Below the pieces are notes generated by a model. The model was not told the DNA's origin. It made no database searches and was given only the letters and a program-made list of their open reading frames with translations. Shown one piece after another: positions 13,686 through 21,899 of a stretch of DNA of 64,000 nt. A program made the translations under genes and the position numbers. Numbering within the stretch: position 1 is the first letter of the stretch; each line of letters starts with the position of its first letter. The DNA comes from Symsagittifera roscoffensis. Lineage: Eukaryota; Xenacoelomorpha; Acoela; Convolutidae. Location of the stretch: contig NC_087068.1 of the NCBI RefSeq assembly GCF_963678635.1, positions 8,872,027-8,936,026 of the forward strand, written 5' to 3'.

Positions 13686-14117
13686 ATGAGCCGGCAATTT
13701 GGATCCCTCCATCGCTCAAATTCCCACCCAGCCAACCTCCAAACTCCAATCCCAATCATACCACTTTTTGCTTTCCCACCACCCGATTTTCCGATTATTA
13801 ATACACCATCAAGCACGAATTCTGATACTAACTCAGATATTTCAGTTTTATATTCTATCTCACAATTTAATAACTCTAATGTAGAAACCCCCGACGAATT
13901 TGCAGACTCCGAACCATCTCCCTCAAATTATACCCAGACCAACTCTTCAGCTTTTTCCAAACCTCCTTTTCAACCAAACCCATCTAATCATCCACTCCCA
14001 TCCATTTCCACTCCTTCCTACGCTTCCCAAGTAACCCCAACCTATTCTCCACTTCATTCCGACAGATCATATAATAATTCCCCAGATACCCCTCCAAAGT
14101 TCGCAGGAGCTCGATAA
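13686..14117 (+). CDS. Pro/Ser/Asn-rich ORF of the retroelement
   Basis: A 143-codon ORF starting ATG at 13686, almost entirely low-complexity Pro/Ser/Thr/Asn/Gln with repeated short Pro-Ser patches. It is open upstream only as fragments in other frames (13370-13685), also Asn/Gln/Thr-rich. It overlaps the longer frame-1 ORF that begins at 14035, which is likewise Pro/Ser-rich at its start, so the two may be one ancestral ORF split by a single frameshift between 14035 and 14117. Probably intrinsically disordered. Function unknown. Confidence 0.45.
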   Translation: MSRQFGSLHRSNSHPANLQTPIPIIPLFAFPPPDFPIINTPSSTNSDTNSDISVLYSISQFNNSNVETPDEFADSEPSPSNYTQTNSSAFSKPPFQPNPSNHPLPSISTPSYASQVTPTYSPLHSDRSYNNSPDTPPKFAGAR

Positions 14118-15411
14118 TTTTATAACTTTACAACAACAATTAATACACCCCAACACCCTTTCAATACATCAACTATCATCCACGTTAACATCCTCAAACC
14201 CACCTACTCCCACACCCTCCTCAGCTTACACTCCATCATTAGCACAATCATCCACGTCCACCAAAACGCCCACTAGCACTCACAGAGCTTATCGCACTTT
14301 TAAACGAAAAGTTCCAAATCACCCATTCCCGACCAAACCAGGAACAGCCCGCGAATATATTAATCACCCGCAACACACCAACACGAAAAATTTTCTTGAA
14401 ATGACCTTACCGTCATTTCCGCAATATACATTAAACACACCTAACGACACTAATGACACACGCAATTTTGTAGATGAACATGTTTTAATGCCAACACTTC
14501 ATTGGACAGCTTATTATAATTTTACTAACCCCCTTTGCCGACCACTAACAAATACTCATGACAGCATAGAAAAGAACAAAAACATGTTATATAGTCTCAC
14601 CACAACACTAAAACCTCGACAGTTTACTTACGTTGGATATAAAAAATTACTAAAAACATTCACTGCACCCCGAGCTAACGAATTTTCAAAAGAATACTAC
14701 GATCATAATATCATCCGCCCTAATCAAGACCAATTTTTAGATGAAGACCGCTTCGCAAACCCGCGACTAACAGAAAAATTTTTCATCAAAACATCATACG
14801 TATTCACACTTAATATTTTTGATAGAAAGAATCACCACATTATTTCAAAATCACTAGCTGATATTCAAGCATACGAGAGCTTCTATGATAATTTTCAGTT
14901 TTTCTCACTAACCTTTCACTTTCTTTCACCACAGGAACGCGATTTGCACTGTTCCCACGATATTATGTTACGCACTAAACAAACGCACACATATACATAC
15001 TATCGTTTTATACAAAATCATTTTGATTTGCACACCCCATCAAGACAACCTCACCATCGTTTTCAGTTTCTTAACTCAAGGTACACGTCACCATTTTTCC
15101 TTAATTTTACATATTGCATCAAAGATACTAACCTCCACGGTATCCTCCGCAACTATGACCCAGCTACCCAAATGTATATATTCTGTCCCATAACGAAGAC
15201 CTTCAATACCGAAGATTCCAGACCCTTCCTTATCCTGCATGAATTTATCCAGCCTACTGAAATACCCATATTAGAATTCATTCACAAGACTAAATATAAT
15301 CATAAGATATATAACCTCATTCAAAACACACCTTATGAGTTTGCAGTAGGCACCGAAGAACTAAACACCATTAAAGCACTTCAATTGCTTTGGCCACTGC
15401 TACAAACTTAA
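14035..15411 (+). CDS. Uncharacterised intact retroelement ORF (336 aa from ATG 14401)
   Basis: This frame is open for 458 codons from 14035. The first ATG is at 14401 and gives 336 aa ending at the TAA of 15409-15411. The part before the ATG is Pro/Ser/Thr-rich with a basic patch (Arg/Lys) near 14285-14310. The part after it is ordinary globular-looking protein, rich in Phe, Tyr, His and Asn, with few cysteines and no membrane segment. It is the only long intact ORF of an otherwise broken element, and it lies after the envelope-like region, where most gypsy-group elements have nothing. I recognise no family. The strong C-over-G strand bias matches the rest of the element, so it belongs to it. 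It could be a late accessory gene or a displaced gag/capsid-like protein; neither can be shown from sequence alone. Confidence 0.6.
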   Translation, partial: PQPILHFIPTDHIIIPQIPLQSSQELDNFITLQQQLIHPNTLSIHQLSSTLTSSNPPTPTPSSAYTPSLAQSSTSTKTPTSTHRAYRTFKRKVPNHPFPTKPGTAREYINHPQHTNTKNFLEMTLPSFPQYTLNTPNDTNDTRNFVDEHVLMPTLHWTAYYNFTNPLCRPLTNTHDSIEKNKNMLYSLTTTLKPRQFTYVGYKKLLKTFTAPRANEFSKEYYDHNIIRPNQDQFLDEDRFANPRLTEKFFIKTSYVFTLNIFDRKNHHIISKSLADIQAYESFYDNFQFFSLTFHFLSPQERDLHCSHDIMLRTKQTHTYTYYRFIQNHFDLHTPSRQPHHRFQFLNSRYTSPFFLNFTYCIKDTNLHGILRNYDPATQMYIFCPITKTFNTEDSRPFLILHEFIQPTEIPILEFIHKTKYNHKIYNLIQNTPYEFAVGTEELNTIKALQLLWPLLQT

Positions 15412-15499
15412 AACATCATACGCATACTAGCAAAATTACTAACAACATCAGATATGATACACGACATCTTCCCCCACGGCTTTTTCCCAGAAGATTAAG

Positions 15500-15583
15500 G
15501 TAAGTATAATTTGAAATACTCTTAACTAATAAATTTAAATTAATACTAACCATTTTTTATCAATGTTTGATTTTTATTTCTAG
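15500..15583 (+). other. 84-bp GT-AG intron in the retroelement
   Basis: The donor is AAG|GTAAGTATAA. A TACTAAC branch-point match lies at 15544-15550, followed by the pyrimidine-rich TTTGATTTTTATTTCTAG acceptor ending at 15583. All three signals are near consensus. It lies 88 bp after the stop of the 336-codon ORF, so splicing would affect a 3' untranslated region or join to a short downstream coding part I cannot identify. Confidence 0.65.
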
Positions 15584-17109
15584 TCTTCACACCACGATCA
15601 CCTACAAAACAGAGAAGAAAAATTTTAAAAAATAAGAACTTGTTAAATTATCTTAAAATTCATTAATTTTGTGTACTAAATAATGTAGTAAAATTCATAC
15701 CAAATGTAGTAATTTCATTTATATATTATTCCCCCATGAAGCAGTAAACTTAATTCCGATGAAAATTTATAATTTTACATTACCCCAAAACGCAGTAAAT
15801 TTCAAATTCAATGCAATAAATTCATAAAATAAGAAAGCAGTACAAACCTTTTCAATATTTTCATTCACTCGCACAAGAATTCTATCCAAACTCGCACAGC
15901 TCGCCCACGAAGAATTGTTTAAATAATGATTTTGAGTTTCAAGCCTTCACTATCAACAACTCTAACACACAATAACAAGTTTCAAACTTTCCTTTAATCC
16001 GGTTGGAAAGGAATTATATACCAAACCAAACTAACCAACGCAGCCCACTAAACACCACAAATCATAAAATAACAGCATGACTAAGAAAAGAAAACCAACG
16101 TTACCCAAACCGGATTAACCCAGCTTAAAACTGGATAATTTATTCTTTTGAAGACTATTATAAAGTCTAAGAAAGAAATAATAAAACACAAAAAAGTCGC
16201 AAGACAAACCAATACCAAAAACAATTTGATTTTTGAAAAAAGGACACAACCAAAGTAACATAAGAAAGACCAACATAAACCCAACATAAAACGTTATCAC
16301 AAAACAGGACCTCTCAAAGAAACAGCATGCAATCATACTCCCACTCCTGGCCTAACCCACCAGAGAGGACGTCCTGAGCATGCTCTATGGCCGGCCTAAC
16401 CCACCGCGCTACATCCACGCTTTGTGACCACACTTCTATTTTTAATAAGAGGTACTCAAGGGTGAGTAACTCTTCAAAATAACCGAACTAAAACAAAACG
16501 CTTTGGTGAAAACAACTAACTAAATTCATGATTAAAAAACCGAACTAACATAATTTTATAAAATGTAAATCATACTTTGCAGTATATAGAACATACACAA
16601 CAACAAAGACAAACATCCAAAGACTAGATGACCCCATCACACTCGAACAAAAGAATGGCTAAACACAACCGACATGCAGTCCACAATCACGACTCAAAGG
16701 ATTTAGAGTACGACTTGACTTCGTAGAAAAGGACTTCATTGAACTAGACCAATGACCACCTCGATGCTCAAGTATACTTACAGATCCGAGTTACAAGGCA
16801 TCCATTCCACACACGATCTTCACGCCATTCCCAGACGAGGTTGCACACAAAACAAGTTCTCTACATAATACAAGGAAAACCTGACATAGCAAACCATCTT
16901 GAAATCTGATTGATTTCATTGGGGATCACAGTCGTTGTCGAATGACGAAACAATAACTTTCTATCCCTGATTCCAGCGTCCTGGAAAGTTCTTCCTCAAG
17001 AGGAACCGGATAAGAAAATGATGTTCGCCAAATACAAACGTTCATCACCCATCCTTCAAATTGCAGAGAAGAAAGATATTTCCAAAAAACTCTGTAAAAC
17101 CCGGATGGG
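15584..17109 (+). other. 3' non-coding part of the retroelement
   Basis: About 1.5 kb with no coding signal on the plus strand. At 16343-16408 the phrase GGCCTAACCCACC occurs twice about 50 bp apart. Purine-rich GCAGAGAAGAAAGA at about 17062-17075 is the best polypurine-tract candidate, but it stops about 35 bp before the LTR, so a canonical adjacent tract is not evident. Confidence 0.5.
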
Positions 17110-17521
17110 TGGAACCTGATCTAAACTATATTTTATTATTGAATAAATTAGATATTTTACCACTGTAAAGTATTTAATATAAACCAATCATAATCCATCT
17201 AACTAACAACCCACTTATTTGTAAGTGCTGAAATTACTTGTAATTTCAGCACCAGAGAGAATTGAATTTAACTTAGAAATTAGTTGCCTCTCCAAGAGAA
17301 CTTCAGCAGTTGCAATAAGCCAGTATACTCTAGATCTATTGAGCCTAGCAGAGACTAGTTAAACACCATGAGACTAGTAGATATAAGAGTAAGATTAGGA
17401 TCGGTATTAGACTAAGAAGTTCGGCACGAATCTATCCGGCCGAAAATAAGATAGCGTGACGAGCAGACGGTGTACCCTATCCGAAATTACTCTATGAATT
17501 AACCATATCCATCTTAACTCA
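17110..17521 (+). repeat. Right LTR (about 412 bp)
   Basis: It starts TGGAACCTGATC like the left copy and is proposed to end at ..ACTCA (17521), followed by CTTC, which equals the 4 bp before the left LTR. The end is inferred from this flank match, not from a second full LTR. It carries the same 11-bp perfect hairpin as the left copy at 17227-17252, with loop CTTG. Confidence 0.65.
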
Positions 17522-17525
17522 CTTC

Positions 17526-18197
17526 GTTCAAAAAACAATTAACATCAAAATTTCCGGAACATTTAGAGTAGAACATAAGTTTGAATACCAATATCAGCTT
17601 TAAATTTTTCGTAATTAAATTAAAGTTTGGAAAAACTGTGTTTTTGAAAAAACTAGCAATCGATTCTGACATATGGGGGTCGGTCGTATGACTAGCATTT
17701 TTTAAAAGACAACCTGTGTGAAAATATATGACTGGATAGTGAAGTCCTGGGAACGACTAAAAACAATCAACTAAAGATGACTGAAAAAGACTATTTAATA
17801 TTCAGAAAATATTTCATCTTCTCATTTAATAAGGTTGCACAATATCAACAATTTTTACGAACCGGGTGAATTTAAAAAATTATGTTGGTTTTCTTAAAAT
17901 ATTTTCGAAAGGTTTATGATAAGATCACTGATTTTAAAGTTCGCCAACGTTTTCAGATTCAGTTTGCTAATAGTACACTAGTTTTCTGTAAATAAACAAG
18001 TGTTGTTTGAAAACAATTTCAAGTCAGCTAGTATTTATGTGACACATTCAGGACTCAGAACAGTTCCTTTCCCCCAATATGTCAAGCAAACTCCTTATTA
18101 AAAATCTTGTTATGGGAATCGTCACATCTTTTTTTCTAGTAAGTTTCCAATTTGATAATCAAATCAATTATAAGATTTCAAGGCTCTTTTGCAGTAC

Positions 18198-18228
<31 letters not shown>

Positions 18229-18332
18229 ACACAACTAACACATTTGAATTTGAATTTCATTTGAATTTCATTGTTTCCATTTTTGAAAATTTGTTAGCAA
18301 AGTCATAATGCAAATGAATCTTGGCCAGTGAA
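17526..18332. other. No gene seen
   Basis: Non-coding AT-rich DNA. Its only notable content is a simple-sequence tract: a run of about 18 C at 18197-18214 followed by a (CA)n microsatellite to about 18232. Confidence 0.6.
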
Positions 18333-18764
18333 CAGCGGCATGCGCAGATATTTTTCTGGGGGGGGGGGGGGGGGGGGGGGGGTCTGACTTTTTTATTAGG
18401 TTGAACAATTTGATTTTCTGAGCTCTCCCAAAATAGTATAAGGACCATATATTGTGAACAATTTTCTGCGCCGCACGCAAATTTTTCAAAAAACAGGCTA
18501 AAAAAGGCGTTTTTAGACACTTTTTGAAAAATTTTGACCAAAAGTTTGCGCTTTTTTGGCGCGCATTCCCCCCTCCAATTTAGTCAATTGGTGACTGTAG
18601 AAAAATTTTCAAGTTTTCCAGCGAAAAATGGATGTCATAAAGTTGTAGCAACGGGGAGACCCTTAGGAAAAATTTGACAACCAGAATTGAGTGGGGGGGG
18701 GGGGGGGGTTGGGAGAAGGGGCGGTCGAACTTCCCTACCCACCTCCCCCCTCGGCACTCTACTG
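18333..18764 (-). mobile_element. MITE-like element, copy 2
   Basis: This is the reverse-complement orientation of the family. The characteristic GATTTTCTGAGCTCTCCCAAAA, CGCCGCACGCAAATTTT and GGCGCGCATTCCCCCCTC blocks follow in family order. A G run of about 25 (18358-18382) and another of about 17 near 18692 correspond to the homopolymer positions of other copies. The ends (CATGCGCAGAT.. and ..ACTCTACTG) are diverged from the consensus CAGGGGCGGATTTAG. Confidence 0.7.
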
Positions 18765-19466
18765 CCAGTGAGCAAACTAAGTATGGTGAACACATTTGTT
18801 ATTCTTGGTTTAGATTGTAACACAACTCATTAAGCCAGAAAAACTCGAATAAAAATTATGAAATAGTATATTTGATGTGTGAGTGCGTGGGAGAGAAGAG
18901 AGACGGGGTAGTAGAAAAAAGCCGACTTGAGTTGCAAGGTAGATTATTTTACCAATCAATCACTTAAGAATTTCACTTTTTTCCAGGAAGTGTGCCCTGA
19001 TTTGTTCTCAGCTAATTTTTAAATATGTAATTTTCATCTTGTTGTGTCAGAGGCTAAATGAATAACAAGATGAAAAATTAAATGAGGGCGGTTCTGAATT
19101 CTAGGGCAAAGGCGTTTCCCTCAGAAATTGTCTGCTTATGGGAGTTTCCAGAGGAAAGAATATAAGATAAAGAGCAAAAATTAGATTGTCCTTGAAAAAT
19201 CAAGCCGTGTTACTAAAGCAACCACACATGATCTAACTTAAGAGGGCATCGATCGAGTTTTGAGGACTTACAAGCATCGAATTTCAGAACTGTACTACAT
19301 ATTAAGTACAATTTTGAAAATTTAATCTTTTAAGTGCTCACAATGTAATCAGAGCCCCCACAGGGCTTTTTTGACTCCTTTCGAGGAAAATAAGAAAACA
19401 GAACTGCAATAAACAATGAAACACTAGTATGTGAGCACTATTGCAAAAAGTCGGTGTTGACATAGA
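18765..19466. other. No gene; contains a 13-bp hairpin
   Basis: TTTTCATCTTGTT at 19031-19043 and its exact complement AACAAGATGAAAA at 19064-19076 could form a stem with a 20-nt loop. Nothing links it to a gene. The rest is unremarkable AT-rich DNA. Confidence 0.5.
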
Positions 19467-19631
19467 TACACAACTTAATAATTTTTCAAAATTTACAAAA
19501 TTTAGTAATCGAACACTGCATTATTGGGTTTGAGTTTTTAGGACAATTGAGAATATTTTCAACAAGACATCAAAACTTTTCTAATTTTGACTTCAATCTG
19601 AGAACTCGGAAAACTTATTCATTTCTATCTT
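19467..19631. repeat. 165-bp direct repeat, left copy (LINE target-site duplication)
   Basis: It is identical, as far as I can read it, to 21368-21532. Together the two copies bracket the non-LTR element exactly: the left copy ends ..CATTTCTATCTT where retrotransposon coding begins, and the right copy starts directly after the element's 3' UTR. This is what target-primed reverse transcription produces, although 165 bp is unusually long. Confidence 0.85.
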
Positions 19632-21253
19632 TTGGAATCCCAGGAGATATCATCAGTTTGATTGAAGCGCTTCACACCAAACCCATCGGCAAGCTTGATA
19701 AGGATAACACCTTTGTAGTTAACCGAGGGGTGAGGCAAGGGTGCGTTTTGGGCCCACTGTTGTTTATCATCCTTTTTGACTTCCTCCTAAGTAAGACCAG
19801 TGGGGAGAAAAGAAACTTTGCATACGCTGATGATCTGGCTCTGATCTCTGACAATCAGGCAAATGCTACCAAGTCGCTGAATGAGATGGCAAAAACTTTT
19901 GGATTGGCTCAATTAGAAATCTCTGTCGAAAAAACTAAAAGTATTGTAATTAACACCAAAGACAATACTAATGTCCCTATCAATGTACTCAGTGAACAGG
20001 TAGAACAGGTTAATCACTTTGAGTACCTCGGCAGCATCATAGCATCTGATGGGAGCGCTGAAAAGGCTATAAGCGCTCGCATCTCTAAGACAAGAATAGC
20101 AATGTTACGTCTTAGACCGGCCTTGGTGTCTAAAAGGCTGACACTAAGGAACAAGGGTCTCCTCATTGAGACATTCCTAAAGCCTGTCCTTCTATACGGC
20201 TTAGAGACCCTTGTCATCAGATGCGTAGATCTTGGTAGATTAGAAGCGGTTATACACCGCGCTAAAAGAATGTGTCTCAGGCTAGAAACCAGAAATGAAA
20301 TGAAACTAAAGGAACTGAATGAAAAAGTAAAAACAACGCCAGTCGCTCACCAACTATGCAGGAGAAGGGTACAACTGTATGCTTCCTTTAAAAACATCGG
20401 GGTCGATAGCTTGAATGAACTGCTTGAAGGTGCTAAAGTTTGGCAAAAGGATTGGGTCAGGCAGCTCAGGGTTGACCTTGACAACCATGGGCTCAAGACC
20501 AAGTGCGACCAGGATAACTGGTTGCATAATCCGATTACCAAACTCAAGTTCACAGACGGCGGGGATTTTAAAGCAAATGCTATCGGCAAGAGGACGCAAA
20601 CAGTTCAATGTGCTAATGAAAACTGTGGTAGAATGTTTCATAGCAAAAAAGAGATGTATAGGCATCTCAGAGACAATCATTCACCCTCGGTCCAGACCTC
20701 CGCTAGTAGTGACAATGAAACTAAAGGAAATGAAAGAACTGTAACTAAAGGAAATGAAAGAACTGTAACTAAAGGAACTGAAAGATCTGAAACTATTAAA
20801 GGAATTGAAAGAACTGCAGAGATCCCCCAGCAGCCCAGCGACGGGGGGTCCAAAAAGGGTAAATTCGACTGCCCTCTGTCCGACTGTAACAAGACTTATG
20901 TCTATGTCAGCGGTTGGACAAAGCACATGCAAAACTGTCACCCGCATGTGAAACTGATCAGCGCATCAGAATCGACCGTCTCAGCACCGCAACTGAGTCG
21001 GCAATCCTTCGCATCAAACCAAGACACTAGCACGGGTGATGAGGTGCTAAAGTGTCCGCTCTGCTCCTACCGGTGCTCTGTTAGAAAGTCAATGATCAAT
21101 CACTGTTATGTGAAGCACCGATACTCCTGGGTGAAAGCAAGGCCAATGCCCGAGCCGCCAAGTCATGTTGGCGTTGCCCCGGTGCGTACAATCAAGAGGC
21201 AAAATTGTGCAGATTGTAGCGTCATGACCACCACTGCTACCTCGGAAAGGTAG
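19632..21253 (+). CDS. LINE reverse transcriptase C-terminal half with three C2H2 fingers
   Basis: The open frame runs from 19547 (568 codons), but its first 28 or so codons are target DNA of the 165-bp repeat, so retrotransposon protein starts at about residue 29. The RT domain shows GVRQGCVLGP (residues 61-70) and the catalytic FAYADD box (91-96), then a thumb-like region with FEYLGS and LLYGLET. Downstream are three C2H2 zinc fingers: C355/C360/H373/H378, C442/C447/H460/H465 and C503/C506/H519/H524. Between the first two is a Gly-Asn/Thr-Glu-Arg-Thr repeat. No restriction-like endonuclease motif is seen C-terminal to the RT, so an APE-type element that lost its N-terminal nuclease by truncation is likelier than an R2-type one. 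Clade is uncertain (RTE/CR1-like features). The 3' half of this protein probably binds its own RNA or target DNA through the fingers; that is inference. Confidence 0.85.
20719..20800 (+). repeat. 24-bp in-frame tandem repeat inside the LINE ORF
   Basis: The unit AAAGGAAATGAAAGAACTGT plus AACT is repeated about three times, the last unit diverged. It encodes a Lys-Gly-Asn/Thr-Glu-Arg-Thr-Val-Thr linker between zinc fingers 1 and 2. Because 24 is a multiple of 3, length changes keep the frame. Confidence 0.75.
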
Positions 21254-21367
21254 AACGGGTTCCCGGTGGTGACTTTCATTTCGTTTGAATCAGTTCTAAT
21301 GATTTGATAAAGTCAGAACCATTGCCCCTGGCCTTGACCAGCTGGGGTGCAGATGGGAGGAACTTAT

Positions 21368-21532
21368 TACACAACTTAATAATTTTTCAAAATTTACAAA
21401 ATTTAGTAATCGAACACTGCATTATTGGGTTTGAGTTTTTAGGACAATTGAGAATATTTTCAACAAGACATCAAAACTTTTCTAATTTTGACTTCAATCT
21501 GAGAACTCGGAAAACTTATTCATTTCTATCTT
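21368..21532. repeat. 165-bp direct repeat, right copy
   Basis: The partner of 19467-19631. The pre-insertion site would have held one copy, followed by the TTTTTTTT-rich sequence at 21533. Confidence 0.85.
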
Positions 21533-21899
21533 AGTTTTTTTTTCAGTCAATTTATAAGAGAGAAGGCTAACATAATTCTGTTTTTAAATAGCGAAATTTA
21601 TGTCAGTTCGACATTCTTTGTTGACTTGTTTTTCCGATAATTACGGTAAGTTTACGCACGGAAAGAAATGTTGCCAATCAACCAGCTACCCGAAACCGAT
21701 CTACCTCAAACCAAAACGAGGCCGAAAAATCTTTTATGAATTTTCAATTGTGCTCGCACAAATTATTGCTTTGATGATAAAAACAACCTTTTGAACAATT
21801 ATGATTTATTAAATTTCGATCTCGCAACGTGGCCTGCGAAATTAGACTTTGTGTGTTTATTTTTTTTGGACCTTGAAAATGTAATTAGGGCGAAAAAAA

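Larger units (their letters stand above)
6991..17525 (+). mobile_element. Decayed Ty3/gypsy-type LTR retroelement with accessory ORFs
   Basis: A 162-bp segment at 6995-7156 matches 17110-17272 with about five substitutions and one indel. Both copies start TGGAACCTGATC. If the right LTR ends ..CTCA at 17521, both outer flanks read CTTC (6991-6994 and 17522-17525), a 4-bp target duplication of the size known for some gypsy-group elements. The left LTR is truncated, and gag, protease, RT and most of RNase H are missing, so one large internal deletion probably joined the left LTR to the 3' part of pol. Remaining order: integrase, membrane ORF, Pro/Ser-rich region, envelope-like region, Pro/Ser-rich region, 336-codon ORF, intron, long 3' non-coding region, right LTR. 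The coding strand is strongly C-over-G biased. Many in-frame stops show that it is not autonomous. Confidence 0.85.
19632..21367 (+). mobile_element. 5'-truncated non-LTR retrotransposon insertion
   Basis: The inserted segment lies between two perfect 165-bp direct repeats. It starts inside the reverse transcriptase domain and ends with a 114-bp 3' UTR after the stop at 21253; no poly(A) tail is visible. Perfect flanking repeats and an unbroken frame point to a recent insertion. Upstream parts (endonuclease, RT fingers) are missing, the usual result of incomplete reverse transcription. Confidence 0.88.

Noticed and set aside
16340-16420. tRNA-like A-box phrase GGTGGGTTAGGCC occurring twice (minus strand)
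   Set aside because: No B box at the right distance and no cloverleaf-compatible arms could be found.
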